The notes under the pieces are model-generated. The model made no database searches and was not told where the DNA came from. It saw nothing but the letters and a program-made list of their open reading frames with translations. Below are positions 16,169 through 25,055 of a DNA stretch of 64,000 bases, piece after piece. The translations under genes were made by a program, and so were the position numbers. The stretch is from NCBI RefSeq assembly GCF_019049245.1, contig NZ_JAGMUK010000040.1:306149-370148 (forward strand), given 5' to 3'. The stretch comes from Streptomyces sp. AC555_RSS877. GTDB lineage: Bacteria; Actinomycetota; Actinomycetes; Streptomycetales; Streptomycetaceae. The stretch's first letter is position 1. Every line of letters starts with the position of its first letter.

Positions 16169-17091
16169 CCAGTACGACGTCGCCGGTGGGCTTCATAGGC
16201 CTCGGCAACATGGGCGGGCGGATCGCCCGGCGCCTGGTGGACGCCGGGTACACCGTCCTCGGCCACGACACCCGCCCCGAGAACGTCACCGCGTGCGGCG
16301 CCTCCGCGGCCTCCTCCGTCGCCGAGGTGACGCGCAGCTGCGAGGTCGTCCTGCTCTCCCTGCCGGAGAGCAAGGTCGTCGAGGCGGTCGTCCTGGGCGA
16401 GGACGGAGTGCTCGCCCACGCCCGGGACGGACAGACGGTGATCGACCTCAGCACCTCGGCCCCCGCCTCCACGCTGCGCCTGCACGCCCAACTCGCCGAA
16501 AAGGGCGCCACCTTGCTCGACGCGGGCATCTCCGGAGGCGCGGCGGCGGCCGAGCAGGGGACGCTGACCCTCATGGTCGGCGGGGACACCGGAACCCTCG
16601 ACCAGGTACGTCCGTTGCTCGCCGCCTTCTCCGCCCACGTCTTCCCCTGCGGATCCACCGGGGCCGGACACACGGCCAAGCTGCTCAACAACTTCCTCAA
16701 CGCCGTCGCGCTGTCGGCGACCGCCGAGGTGATGGTCGCCGGGCGCAAGGCCGGCCTCGACCTCCAGGTGCTCCTCGACGTGCTCAACACCAGCTCGGGC
16801 GTGAACTTCGCGACGCGGAACAGGTTCCCGAAGATCATCCACGGCGACTACCTCAAGGGCGGTCTCACCAACGCGCTGATGACGAAGGACGTCCTCGCCT
16901 ACGTCGACCTCCTCGCGGGCCTCGGCGTCGCCAGCCCCAACTCCTCCGCCCCGCTGGCCTCCTTCGGTCTCGCCCTGCAACTGGGCTACGCGGACGACAT
17001 CAGCAACACCGTCGTCGACGCGATCGGAGACGTCTCGGGGCGGGTCCGCATCCACGACGGCGCGTACGACGCCGGGAAGGACAAGTCGTGA
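16165..17091 (+). CDS. Beta-hydroxyacid dehydrogenase family (3-hydroxyisobutyrate dehydrogenase-like), copy 1
   Basis: A 308-aa enzyme with the N-terminal GFIGLGNMGGRIARRL dinucleotide motif, the substrate loop DAGISGGAAAAEQGTLTLMVGG, and the catalytic Lys in GAGHTAKLLNN. The family oxidises beta-hydroxyacids or reduces the matching semialdehydes with NAD(P). The substrate is unknown. It overlaps the upstream MBL gene by ATGA and the downstream cupin gene by GTGA, so translation is coupled. A paralogue lies at 17919. Confidence 0.85.
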   Translation: MTSTTSPVGFIGLGNMGGRIARRLVDAGYTVLGHDTRPENVTACGASAASSVAEVTRSCEVVLLSLPESKVVEAVVLGEDGVLAHARDGQTVIDLSTSAPASTLRLHAQLAEKGATLLDAGISGGAAAAEQGTLTLMVGGDTGTLDQVRPLLAAFSAHVFPCGSTGAGHTAKLLNNFLNAVALSATAEVMVAGRKAGLDLQVLLDVLNTSSGVNFATRNRFPKIIHGDYLKGGLTNALMTKDVLAYVDLLAGLGVASPNSSAPLASFGLALQLGYADDISNTVVDAIGDVSGRVRIHDGAYDAGKDKS

Positions 17092-17495
17092 AGCTCATCC
17101 ACGGAACGAACCAGCACGGCGTCGGCACCAAGACCGGCTCGCGGTTCACCGGCACGGTGCACGCCTACCTCACCATGCCCGCCACCGACGGCGTGACCAT
17201 CAACACCGTCAACTTCGCGCCCGGCGCCCGCACTTACTGGCACACCCACGAGCACGGTCAGATCCTCCAGGTGCTGGGCGGCAGCGGTTACGTCGCCACC
17301 GAGCAGGACGGCCCGCGCCACCTGCGTGCCGGGGACGTCGTGTGGTGCCCGCCGGGCGAACGGCACTGGCACGGCGCCGCCCCCGACTCCTTCATGACCC
17401 ACACGGCCATCTCGCTCGGGGCGACCGCCTGGGCCGAGGAGGTCGGCCCCGAGCAGTACACCGCGCCCGTCAACGAAGAGGACCGAACCCCATGA
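17088..17495 (+). CDS. Small cupin-domain protein
   Basis: At 135 aa this is a single cupin. Motif 1 is visible in PGARTYWHTHEHGQILQVLGG (two His and a Glu/Gln as possible metal ligands) and motif 2 in GDVVWCPPGERHWHGAAP. Similar small cupins in aromatic operons act as dioxygenase-like or decarboxylase-associated proteins, often without known activity. Its overlapping start (GTGA) and stop (ATGA) bind it tightly to the flanking dehydrogenase and PcaC-like genes. Confidence 0.8.
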   Translation: MKLIHGTNQHGVGTKTGSRFTGTVHAYLTMPATDGVTINTVNFAPGARTYWHTHEHGQILQVLGGSGYVATEQDGPRHLRAGDVVWCPPGERHWHGAAPDSFMTHTAISLGATAWAEEVGPEQYTAPVNEEDRTP

Positions 17496-17926
17496 CAACC
17501 GAGCCCCTGACCACAGAGACCACCCCCGACGCGCCAGGCACCACGCACCGCGACACCTATGAGGCCGGCCTCGCCGTGCGCAAGGCAGTCCTGGGCGCCG
17601 AGCACGTCGAACGTTCACTCGCCCAGGTCAGCGAGTTCTCGCGGCCGATCCAGGAACTCGTCACCGAGTACTGCTGGGGCGCGGTGTGGACCCGTCCCGG
17701 GCTCGAGCGGCGCACGCGCAGCCTGGTCAACCTCGCCATGCTGACCGCACTGGGCCGCAACCACGAGCTCGGGGTGCACGTCAAGGGAGCCCTCACCAAC
17801 GGGGTGACCGTCGAGGAGATCCAGGAAGTCCTCCTCCAGTGCGCCGTCTACGTCGGCGTCCCGGCCGCGCTGGAGTCCTTCCGCGTCGCCGAGCGCGTGA
17901 TCGAGGAGGTCAAGGGCGATGCCTGA
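17492..17926 (+). CDS. Carboxymuconolactone decarboxylase family protein, PcaC-like
   Basis: The 144-aa protein aligns by eye along its length with 4-carboxymuconolactone decarboxylases: VRKAVLGAEHVERS, YCWGAVWTRPGLERRTRSLVNLAMLTALGR, HVKGALTNGVTVEEIQEVLLQCAVYVGVPAA. PcaC makes 3-oxoadipate enol-lactone in the protocatechuate branch. Finding it with a lactonase-like enzyme and maleylacetate reductase suggests the pathway ends at 3-oxoadipate; true specificity is unproven. It overlaps the cupin by 4 bp and the next dehydrogenase by 8 bp. Confidence 0.82.
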   Translation: MTTEPLTTETTPDAPGTTHRDTYEAGLAVRKAVLGAEHVERSLAQVSEFSRPIQELVTEYCWGAVWTRPGLERRTRSLVNLAMLTALGRNHELGVHVKGALTNGVTVEEIQEVLLQCAVYVGVPAALESFRVAERVIEEVKGDA

Positions 17927-18839
17927 CACCTCCGCACCGCTTTCCCCGCTGCCGTCGGTCGCCTTCGTCGGGCTGGGGAACATGGGGGCGCCGATGTCGG
18001 TGCGCCTGGTCCGGGCCGGATACGCCGTGACCGGATTCGACCTGAGTGAGGACGCCCGGGCGGCGCTGGCCGCCACCGGCGCTCGTACCGCCGAGACCGC
18101 GGCCGGGGCCGTCCGCGGCGCCGACGTCGTCGTCCTCATGCTTCCCAGCAGCGCGGTCGTCGAGGCCGTACTCGGCGATCCGGCGGTCCGCGAGGCCCTT
18201 GCCGTGGGCAGCACGGTCGTCGACATGAGTTCCTCCGACCCGATGTCCACCAGGCGACTGGCCGCCGACCTCGACAGCCGGGGTGTCACCCTGGTCGACG
18301 CGCCGGTCTCCGGAGGAGTCAAGGGCGCCGAGAACGGCACGCTCACGATCATGGCGGGTGGCGCAGAGGACGCCGTGGAGCGGCTGTCCGCGCTGTTCAC
18401 GGCCATGGGCACGGCCCGCCGCGCGGGCGGCGTGGGAGCCGGGCACGCGCTCAAGGCCATCAACAACCTGCTCTCCGCCACACATCTGCTGGCCACAGCC
18501 GAGGGATTGCTCGCCGGCGAGCGGTTCGGGCTCGACCCCGCCGTCATGGTGGAGCTGATCAACACCTCCAGCGGCCGCAGCGGATCGACGGACAACAAGT
18601 TCCCGAACTTCGTGCTGCCGGGCGGCTACGACTCCGGCTTCGGCATGCGGCTGATGGTCAAGGACATGCGCATCGCCGTCGACCTGGCCCGCCGGCTCGG
18701 CGTCACGAGCCCGCTCACGGAGAGCGCCGTGGCCCTCTGGGAGCGCGCGCTCGAGGAACTGCCCGACACCGCCGACCACACCGAGATCGCCCGGTGGACG
18801 TTCGAGCGGGCGGCCGACCGAGAGCTGGTGACGGGATGA
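17919..18839 (+). CDS. Beta-hydroxyacid dehydrogenase family, copy 2
   Basis: A 306-aa paralogue of the gene at 16165. It has AFVGLGNMGAPMSVRL, the canonical DAPVSGGVKGAENGTLTIMAGG loop and the catalytic Lys in GAGHALKAINN. The substrate-binding end (SSGRSGSTDNKFPNFVLPG) differs clearly from copy 1, so the two probably use different intermediates. It starts inside the end of the PcaC-like gene and its stop overlaps the next start (ATGA). Confidence 0.85.
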   Translation: MPDTSAPLSPLPSVAFVGLGNMGAPMSVRLVRAGYAVTGFDLSEDARAALAATGARTAETAAGAVRGADVVVLMLPSSAVVEAVLGDPAVREALAVGSTVVDMSSSDPMSTRRLAADLDSRGVTLVDAPVSGGVKGAENGTLTIMAGGAEDAVERLSALFTAMGTARRAGGVGAGHALKAINNLLSATHLLATAEGLLAGERFGLDPAVMVELINTSSGRSGSTDNKFPNFVLPGGYDSGFGMRLMVKDMRIAVDLARRLGVTSPLTESAVALWERALEELPDTADHTEIARWTFERAADRELVTG

Positions 18840-19609
18840 GCGCGCAGCCGCCTTCGGCACAGGAACTGAGAGACGCTGTCGTCGCCGTGCACGGCGCCTG
18901 GGACGAGCAGTGGGAGGCGGTGCTCGAACTCGCCCCGCAGCTCCTCGCGGCCTACGCACGGCTGGCCGGCGTGCCCCAGCGCAAGGGCCATCTCGACGCC
19001 AAGACACGCGAGTTGGTGTACCTGGCCGTCGACGCGGCAGCCACGCACCTGTACGCCCCCGGAGTGCGCCGGCACATCCGCCGGGCCCTCGAACTCGGCG
19101 CCACCCCCGGCGAGATCACCGAGGTCATCGAACTCACGACGACCGTCGGGATCCACGCGATGAACATCGGCGTGCCCCTGCTCGCCGAGATCCTCGCGGA
19201 GCGCGGCCTGCGCGACGGGCCCGGCGAGCTCGACGCGTACCAGAAGGAGCTGAAGGAGCGGTTCACCGCCAACCGCGGCTACTGGCACGAGTTCTGGGAC
19301 GAGATCCTCGAACTCGACCCGGAGATGTTCGAGGCCTACACCGACTTCTCGTCGGTGTCCTGGCAGCACGGCGGTCTGGAACCCAAGGTCAAGGAGTTCG
19401 TCTACACGGCGTTCGACTGCGCCTCCACCCACCTGTACGTGAAGGGGTGGAAGGCGCACATGGACAACGCGCTGGGCCACGGCGCCACCGTCGGCGAACT
19501 GCTGGAGGTCATGGAGATCGCCGCCACGATGGGCATGCAGAGCGCGCTCCAGGCCCTGCCCGTGCTGCGGGAGGAACTTCTCGCGAGGACGGCCCCGGTG
19601 AGCCGGTGA
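18836..19609 (+). CDS. Tandem carboxymuconolactone decarboxylase-domain protein
   Basis: The 257 residues contain two CMD/AhpD-like modules. The first is around residues 35-120 (KTRELVYLAVDAAATHLYAPGVRRHIRRALELGATPGEITEV), the second around 170-245 (KVKEFVYTAFDCASTHLYVKGWKAHMDNALGHGATVGELLEV). Only the second has a Cys in the D-C-A-S-T-H segment, and neither has the CxxC peroxidase pair, so it is not a typical AhpD. It probably acts as decarboxylase or isomerase in the pathway. It is translationally coupled to copy 2 of the dehydrogenase. Confidence 0.78.
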   Translation: MSAQPPSAQELRDAVVAVHGAWDEQWEAVLELAPQLLAAYARLAGVPQRKGHLDAKTRELVYLAVDAAATHLYAPGVRRHIRRALELGATPGEITEVIELTTTVGIHAMNIGVPLLAEILAERGLRDGPGELDAYQKELKERFTANRGYWHEFWDEILELDPEMFEAYTDFSSVSWQHGGLEPKVKEFVYTAFDCASTHLYVKGWKAHMDNALGHGATVGELLEVMEIAATMGMQSALQALPVLREELLARTAPVSR

Positions 19610-19649
19610 CCGTGCACCGCACCCCTACGACAGACGTGAGGCGATCAGG

Positions 19650-20516
19650 ATGACACTGCGTGGACTGGCCGGAAAGGTGGCCGTCGTCACCGGGGCCGCG
19701 GGTGGCCTCGGACGAGCAACGGTGGAACGGCTCGCCGCGGAGGGGACGAAGGTCGTCGCCGTGGACCTCGACGCCCACGCGGCGAAGGAGGTCGCCGCGG
19801 CGCTGGGCGCGGACGCCGTCGGAGTCGGCGCGGACGTGACCACCGAGGACGGTGTCGACGCGTACATGCGGGCGGCCGTCGACGCGTTCGGACGGGTGGA
19901 CCTTCACCACCTCAACGCGGGAATCGCGGGCTCCCTGGCCGACCTCGTCGACGTGAGCGTCGAGGAGTGGGAGCAGGTCATGGCCGTCAACCTGCGCGGC
20001 CCGTTCCTCGGCGTACGGGCCGCCTTCCGGCACTACCTGGAGCGCGGCAGCGTGGGCTCCGTCGTCGTCACCTCCTCCATCGCCGGCCTGCGCGGGAGCA
20101 ACGACCTGCTGGCGTACACCACCTCCAAGCACGGCACGGTGGGCCTGGTCCACGGCGCCGCCGTCTACGGCGGGCCCCTCGGCGTGCGGGTGAACGCGGT
20201 GGCCCCGGGCATCGTGCCCACGCCGATCTTCGGGGAGGCCGGGATGGCCGACATGCGCCGGCGTGCGGGGACCTCGCCACTGCGCCGCGCCGGCCGGCCG
20301 GACGAGGTGGCCGCGACGGTGGCGTTCCTGCTCAGCGACGAGTCGAGCTACGTCACCGGCGAGATCTTCTCCGTAGACGGCGGTGCCAGCGTGCAGAACA
20401 CCAACCGCCGTGGCGGGGGAGCGGGGCTGTGGGACGTCTCGGTGACGGACCGGGCGATCCTCGAACGGCACCGGGCCGGGTCGGCCGGTTCGGACTCCGC
20501 CCAGGGAACCCTGTGA
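19650..20516 (+). CDS. Short-chain dehydrogenase/reductase
   Basis: A classical SDR (288 aa): TGAAGGLG cofactor motif, Asp after the second strand (VDLDAH, favouring NAD), LNAGIAG in place of NNAG, Ser in TSSIAGL, and the catalytic Tyr-Lys in YTTSKHG. It ends in DGGASV and a longer tail of about 40 residues than usual. Its stop (TGA) shares a base with the ATG of the next zinc dehydrogenase. It probably oxidises an alcohol intermediate; substrate unknown. Confidence 0.85.
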   Translation: MTLRGLAGKVAVVTGAAGGLGRATVERLAAEGTKVVAVDLDAHAAKEVAAALGADAVGVGADVTTEDGVDAYMRAAVDAFGRVDLHHLNAGIAGSLADLVDVSVEEWEQVMAVNLRGPFLGVRAAFRHYLERGSVGSVVVTSSIAGLRGSNDLLAYTTSKHGTVGLVHGAAVYGGPLGVRVNAVAPGIVPTPIFGEAGMADMRRRAGTSPLRRAGRPDEVAATVAFLLSDESSYVTGEIFSVDGGASVQNTNRRGGGAGLWDVSVTDRAILERHRAGSAGSDSAQGTL

Positions 20517-21604
20517 TGGCGACGATGCGAGCGGCCCTGCTCCGCGGCTTCGAGCAGCCCCTGACCGTCGAGGAGGTCGACCTGCTCGACCTCGCCCCGA
20601 CCCGGGTCCTGGTCCGCACCAAGGCGACACCGTTCTGCTCGACCGACGTGACCAGCTTCCACGGCCGGCTCGGGAAGGTCCCGCCCACGATCCTCGGGCA
20701 CGCCTCGGCCGGTGAGGTCGTCGAGGTCGGCAGCCAGGTCCGCGGCATCGAGGTGGGGCAACGCGTGGTCGTGCCCGGAACACCCGAGTGCGGCCAGTGC
20801 TTCTACTGCGGCATCGGCCGCCCGGACCAGTGCTCGGAGCTGTTCGACCTCGGCGGGGTCTACCCCGACGTGGCGCGCACCTCGGACGGCCTGGTCGTCA
20901 ACGCGGCCGGGTGCGTGGGCGGGTACGCCGAGTTCATGAACGTCTCGCACAACCAGGTCTTCCCGGTCGAGACCGACCTGCCGTGGGAGGTCCTCTCCCT
21001 CCTGGGGTGCGGCGTCACCACGGGGGTGGGTGCCGTGATCAACGTGGCACGTGTGCGGCCCGACGAGGTCGTCGCCGTCGTCGGCGCGGGACACCTGGGT
21101 CTCTGGGCGATCCAGGCGGCGCTCCTGGCCGGGGCCAGTGAGGTGATCGCGGTCGAGCCGGACGAGGAGCGCCGCCGGGTGGCGGAGTCGGCGGGGGCCA
21201 CCCGGGCGGTCGTCCCGGAGGACGCCCTGGAGGCCGTACGAGCCGTCACCGGGGGGCGGGGAGCCGACAAGGTCATCGAGGCGGCCGGGCCGCCCGCCGC
21301 CCAGCGGCTGGCGCTGGAGATCTCCCGGCGGGCCGGCACCGTCGTCCTGTCGGGTCTCAAGGACGTGGCCGGAGAGGTCACGTTCGGACAGATCCCGCTC
21401 GCGGTCCAGAGCCGCCAGGTGCTCAGCACGCAGAACGGCAACGTCCGCATGCGGCGCGACCTGCCGGCGTACATCCGCCTGCTCGAACGCGGCGCGCTGG
21501 ACCCGAAGCCGATCGTGACCCGCACCTACCGGCTCGACGACATCAACACCGCGCTGAAGCGGTCCGAACGGCTTGAGGACCTCTCAGGCGTGTTCGTCTT
21601 CTGA
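20516..21604 (+). CDS. Zinc-dependent alcohol dehydrogenase, copy 1
   Basis: A medium-chain dehydrogenase of 362 aa. The catalytic zinc Cys lies in PFCSTD, followed by ILGHASAGEV. The structural zinc cluster is CGQCFYCGIGRPDQC, and the NAD fold shows VVGAGHLGLWAIQAA followed by an acidic residue. It belongs to the threonine/sorbitol dehydrogenase-like branch. The frame stays open upstream but ATG 20516 overlaps the SDR stop (TGATG), giving tight coupling. A close paralogue follows directly. Confidence 0.87.
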   Translation: MATMRAALLRGFEQPLTVEEVDLLDLAPTRVLVRTKATPFCSTDVTSFHGRLGKVPPTILGHASAGEVVEVGSQVRGIEVGQRVVVPGTPECGQCFYCGIGRPDQCSELFDLGGVYPDVARTSDGLVVNAAGCVGGYAEFMNVSHNQVFPVETDLPWEVLSLLGCGVTTGVGAVINVARVRPDEVVAVVGAGHLGLWAIQAALLAGASEVIAVEPDEERRRVAESAGATRAVVPEDALEAVRAVTGGRGADKVIEAAGPPAAQRLALEISRRAGTVVLSGLKDVAGEVTFGQIPLAVQSRQVLSTQNGNVRMRRDLPAYIRLLERGALDPKPIVTRTYRLDDINTALKRSERLEDLSGVFVF

Positions 21605-21629
21605 CCACCGACCGGACGAGGAAGCCCAC

Positions 21630-22736
21630 ATGAGAGCAGCCGTGCTGGAGGCGTTCGGCGCCCCCATGCCGATCCGGGAGCTGACCCTGCGTGCTCCCGC
21701 CGCGCACGAGGTGCTGGTGCGGACGGTCGCCGCGCCGTTCTGCTCCACCGACTGGCTGGGCTGGCGCGCGATGCGCGGCAAGACCCCGCCGGTCGTGCTC
21801 GGACACACCGCGCTGGGCGTGGTGGAGCGGTGCGACGGCCGCGGCTACGAGCACGGCGCCCGCGGGTACGACTACGGCGTCGGTGACCTCGTGGTGGTCG
21901 CCGGGACTCCGCAGTGCGACGAGTGTTTCTACTGCGGCGTCGGCCGCCCCGACCAGTGCGCCCTGCTCTTCGAGAGCCCCGAACCGGTCCTGGCGACCGA
22001 CCACGCGGGCCGGCCGGTGCGCGCCGCGGGCCGCGTCGGCGCGTACGCGGAGTTCGTCGTCGCCGACCGGAGCCAGGTGTGGCGCGTCGACAGCTCGCTG
22101 CCCGCCACCCAACTGAGCCTGCTGGGCTGCGGGATCACCACCGGTCACGGCGCGATCGTCAACGTGGCGGAGGTCGGGCCCGGCTCGTCCGTCGCGGTGG
22201 TCGGCCTGGGGCATCTGGGCCAGTGGTGCGTTCAGGCGGCGCGGGTCGCCGGTGCCGGCCGGATCATCGGCGTCGACCCGCTGGCCGAGCGCCGTGCGAC
22301 GGCCGCCGCGCTCGGGGCGACCGATGTCGTGGATCCGACGGAGCACGACCCGATCGAGCAGGTGCGTTCCCTCACCGGGGGGCGTGGCGCCGATGCGGTC
22401 GTCGAAGCCGCGGGACCCGAGCAGGCGGTGCAGCAGGCCGTCGCCATGTCCCGGCGCGCGGGCACCGTCGTACTGACGGGGGTGCAGTGGGCTCAGGGGA
22501 CCGTCTCCCTGCCGCAGAACGCCATCGCGATCCACGGCCGGCGCATCCTGTCGTGCCAGAACGGCCAGAGCGTCATGTCCCGGGACCTGGCCCGGTGCGT
22601 GGCCCTGATGGAGAGCGGGGAGTACGACGCCCGGCCGGTCGTCACGGCCGAGTACACCCTCGACCAGGTCAACGAAGCCCTCTACGCCTCCGGCGAGTTC
22701 CGCGACCTCAGCGGAGTCATCACCGCCTTCCGGTGA
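21630..22736 (+). CDS. Zinc-dependent alcohol dehydrogenase, copy 2
   Basis: A 368-aa paralogue of the preceding gene: PFCSTDWLGW with the catalytic Cys, VLGHTALGVV, the structural zinc motif CDECFYCGVGRPDQC, and VVGLGHLGQWCVQAA. The shared SCQNG/STQNG and LSGV endings show common descent, but the regions around the active site differ. The pair probably handles two alcohol steps or two substrates. It is the last gene of the operon starting at 15323; a regulon operator and regulator gene follow. Confidence 0.87.
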   Translation: MRAAVLEAFGAPMPIRELTLRAPAAHEVLVRTVAAPFCSTDWLGWRAMRGKTPPVVLGHTALGVVERCDGRGYEHGARGYDYGVGDLVVVAGTPQCDECFYCGVGRPDQCALLFESPEPVLATDHAGRPVRAAGRVGAYAEFVVADRSQVWRVDSSLPATQLSLLGCGITTGHGAIVNVAEVGPGSSVAVVGLGHLGQWCVQAARVAGAGRIIGVDPLAERRATAAALGATDVVDPTEHDPIEQVRSLTGGRGADAVVEAAGPEQAVQQAVAMSRRAGTVVLTGVQWAQGTVSLPQNAIAIHGRRILSCQNGQSVMSRDLARCVALMESGEYDARPVVTAEYTLDQVNEALYASGEFRDLSGVITAFR

Positions 22737-22775
22737 GCGGGGTCCCCGAGCCTTATCCAGGGGTACATTAAAGTT

Positions 22776-22790
22776 GTATGACGCTCATAC
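22776..22790. promoter_or_regulatory. Operator of the catabolic regulon (site 5)
   Basis: GTATGA-CGC-TCATAC is a perfect 6-bp inverted repeat 48 bp before the second GntR gene, suggesting autoregulation. Confidence 0.7.
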
Positions 22791-22837
22791 CGTCATTCAA
22801 AAACCTCTCAAGCTGTCCCATGCAAGGCAGGGAGACC

Positions 22838-23545
22838 ATGTCCACGACCTCGAACTCGCTCGCCTCGGCCTGGGCCACGAGCCCGGTCGGCCGTGTCGCC
22901 GCGCCCTTGCGCGAGCAGGTCGTCACGGCTCTGCGGGAGGCGATCTGGGACTTCCGTCTGGAGCCCGGGCAGCGTCTCGTCGAGCGGGAGCTGGTCGAGC
23001 AGCTCAACGTCTCCCGGACCACCGTGCGCGAGGCGCTCAGGGAGCTGACCTCCGAGGGGCTGATCACGGTCGTGCCCCAGAAGGGCGCCGTGGTCGCGGC
23101 GCCCACCCTGGAGGAGGCCCGCGACCTCTACGAGGTGCGGGCGGCGCTGGAGAGCCTGGTGGTGCGGCGGTTCGTCGAGAAGGCGCCCCGCTCCCAGGTG
23201 TACGCCCTGGAGGCGGCGGCGGAGCGGTTCGCCGAGGTCGCCTCGGAGGAGTCCGTCGAGCCGCGCCAGGTCCTCATGGCGCGCCGGCACTTCAACGACG
23301 TCCTCATCGACGGGGCCGGCAGCGAGGTGCTGCGTCAGCTCGTGGAGAGCGTCCAGGCGAAGGTGCGGGTGCTGCAGCTCAAGGGCATGTCGACCAGCCA
23401 CGCCGAGGTCATCCAGGAGCTGCGCGCCATCGTCGCGGCCATCCGCGAGCGGGACGCGGACACGGCGGCCGGCGTCACCATCACGCACATCCGACGCGTC
23501 GCGGGCAACGCCCTCGACAGCCTCAAGGAGATGCAGGACCGGTAG
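22838..23545 (+). CDS. GntR-family regulator, FadR/FCD subgroup (copy 2)
   Basis: A winged helix (LREQVVTALREAIWDFRLEPGQRLVERELVEQLNVSRTTVREALRELTSEGLI) precedes an FCD domain (YEVRAALESLVVRRF; ARRHFNDVLIDGAGS). ATG 22838 has AGGGAG upstream; an earlier ATG at 22778 lies within the operator and is unlikely. It is much closer to copy 3 (40169) than to copy 1, sharing GRVAAPLRxQV and VPQKGAVV-type stretches, so copies 2 and 3 look like duplicates. Ligand unknown, possibly a pathway acid. Confidence 0.88.
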   Translation: MSTTSNSLASAWATSPVGRVAAPLREQVVTALREAIWDFRLEPGQRLVERELVEQLNVSRTTVREALRELTSEGLITVVPQKGAVVAAPTLEEARDLYEVRAALESLVVRRFVEKAPRSQVYALEAAAERFAEVASEESVEPRQVLMARRHFNDVLIDGAGSEVLRQLVESVQAKVRVLQLKGMSTSHAEVIQELRAIVAAIRERDADTAAGVTITHIRRVAGNALDSLKEMQDR

Positions 23546-23552
23546 GTCACCG

Positions 23553-23577
23553 GTCCCACCTCCGTGCGGGGTGGGAC
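23553..23577. terminator. Hairpin terminator between convergent genes
   Basis: GTCCCACC and GGTGGGAC form an 8-bp stem with a 9-nt loop just after the second GntR stop and before the convergent monooxygenase stop. Confidence 0.5.
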
Positions 23578-23595
23578 GCCCGTGGAGCGGGCGCC

Positions 23596-24837
23596 TCAGA
23601 AGGTCAGCGGCTGCCCGAAGTGATAGCGCGACACCGACCCGTACGTGACGTCCCACTTGGCGGCGATGTGTGTCTTGAACATCGCCACGTCCCGGTAGTA
23701 CTTCTCCATCGGCGACCCGAGCCGTGCCGCGCTGGATCCGGCCGTGGAGAAGGCCAGGTCGACGGCCTGGTTGGCGAGTTGGGCGCCCTGCAGGATCACG
23801 CCGCGCAGCCTCGCGTCCTCCTCGGGTGTGAACTCCTGGCGCGTGCGCTCCCAGCGCCGCCCCAGCTCGGTGTACTGGCGCATGGCGCCGAGCAGCAGGG
23901 TCTCGGCGGCGTCGATCTGGCCGAGCATCTTGCCGTACCAGCGGTGGTACTCCGCGGAATCGGTGCGCGCCATGATCGGCGGGAAGCTCGTGGGGCGCCC
24001 GGCCATCAGCTCGTCGAACAGGTCGAAGGCCGCCCAGGCGGCGCCGACCTGGGTGGCGACGAGCTCGCAGTTGAAGAAGGCGATGGTCCGGCCCAGGTAC
24101 ACGGGATTGCCGTGCAGCCGGTAGCCGGGCGTTCCCTCCTCGCCCAGGGTGTGGTCCTTGAAGTCGTAGACCACGCTGAGGTGTTCGGGGACCAGCGCGT
24201 CCTCCACCCGGATGGAGTTGGAGCTGGACGCCCGCATGCCGAGGACGAGGTCGCCGCCCCAGTCGTCGAGGATCTCGTACCGGTCCCGCGGGACGACGAA
24301 CGCGCGCGGCCCGAGCGGTTCGTCCGCCTCGGTGAAGGCCGGGGCCACCAGCATCGCGTGGGTGCTCCACATCGAGCCGGAGCAGTAGTCCCAGGTGCCG
24401 GTGAGCCGGTAACCGCCGGCGGTGCGGACCGCCCGCCCGCGGGGGATGGTGCGGCCGGGCGCGATGAGGTCGCCGGCGAACAGCTCCGCCTGCGCCTCCT
24501 CGGGGAAGAAGGACGCGATGTGCCACGCGTGGCCGGCCCCGAGGACGAACGACCAGCCGACTCCCGGGTCGCCGCGTGAGATCTCGACGCCCACCCGGAG
24601 GAAGTCCTCCAGGGGCAGCTCCAGACCGCCGTACTTCTTCGGCTGGAGCATCCGGTAGAAACCGGCGTCGAGCAGTTGCTTGTGAATGGCCTCGGAGTAG
24701 CCACCGAGCGCCTCGTGCTCCGCCTGCGCGGCCCTGAGGACGGGGCGAAGCCTGGCCGCCACCCGCAAGAGGTGATCGGCCGTGCCCTCCGCCGCAGGGT
24801 GGGGCGCGGAGTCTGCGGCGTACAGGCTTGCGCTCAT
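23596..24837 (-). CDS. Flavin-dependent monooxygenase of acyl-CoA-dehydrogenase fold, copy 1
   Basis: The 413-aa protein has the acyl-CoA dehydrogenase fold used by two-component (group D) hydroxylases such as HsaA and resorcinol hydroxylase: FYRMLQPKKYGGLE, SRGDPGVGWSFVLGAGHAWHIASF, GGYRLTGTWDYCSGSMWSTHAML and a C-terminal helical bundle. The GTWDYCSG pattern distinguishes them from true acyl-CoA dehydrogenases. Reduced flavin would come from the divergent flavin reductase at 25056. ATG 24837 has GAGAGGAGAG. It probably hydroxylates a phenolic substrate. Confidence 0.82.
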   Translation of the reverse strand: MSASLYAADSAPHPAAEGTADHLLRVAARLRPVLRAAQAEHEALGGYSEAIHKQLLDAGFYRMLQPKKYGGLELPLEDFLRVGVEISRGDPGVGWSFVLGAGHAWHIASFFPEEAQAELFAGDLIAPGRTIPRGRAVRTAGGYRLTGTWDYCSGSMWSTHAMLVAPAFTEADEPLGPRAFVVPRDRYEILDDWGGDLVLGMRASSSNSIRVEDALVPEHLSVVYDFKDHTLGEEGTPGYRLHGNPVYLGRTIAFFNCELVATQVGAAWAAFDLFDELMAGRPTSFPPIMARTDSAEYHRWYGKMLGQIDAAETLLLGAMRQYTELGRRWERTRQEFTPEEDARLRGVILQGAQLANQAVDLAFSTAGSSAARLGSPMEKYYRDVAMFKTHIAAKWDVTYGSVSRYHFGQPLTF

Positions 24838-24864
24838 CGAGCTCTCCTCTCGACAGGGAACTTT

Positions 24865-24879
24865 GTATGACGATAATAT
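24865..24879. promoter_or_regulatory. Operator of the catabolic regulon (site 6)
   Basis: GTATGA-CGA-TAATAT keeps one perfect arm; the other matches 4 of 6. It lies 28 bp before the monooxygenase start. Confidence 0.6.
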
Positions 24880-24965
24880 AGGCAGGCAGAGTACGACGCT
24901 AGTCACGGCCGCCTCCCAGTCCATCGGTTCTGGTGGTCGGCCCCTCGCACCCTCTTTACGTCATT

Positions 24966-24980
24966 GTGCGATCGTCATAC
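24966..24980. promoter_or_regulatory. Operator of the catabolic regulon (site 7)
   Basis: GTGCGA-TCG-TCATAC keeps one perfect arm; the other matches 4 of 6. It lies 75 bp before the flavin reductase-FCD gene and 100 bp from site 6. Confidence 0.6.
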
Positions 24981-25055
24981 AATTCAGCGGCGAGTTCGTG
25001 CAGAGTTCACCCGGAGCCCACGGCCTGGCACGGGTCTCCAGAGGAGTTGGTTGTG

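Noticed and set aside
22808..24526. Long minus-strand open frame (572 aa)
   Set aside because: It overlaps the GntR copy 2 and monooxygenase genes in another frame, is Arg/Gly/Pro-rich and matches no family; it is a product of high-GC third-position bias.
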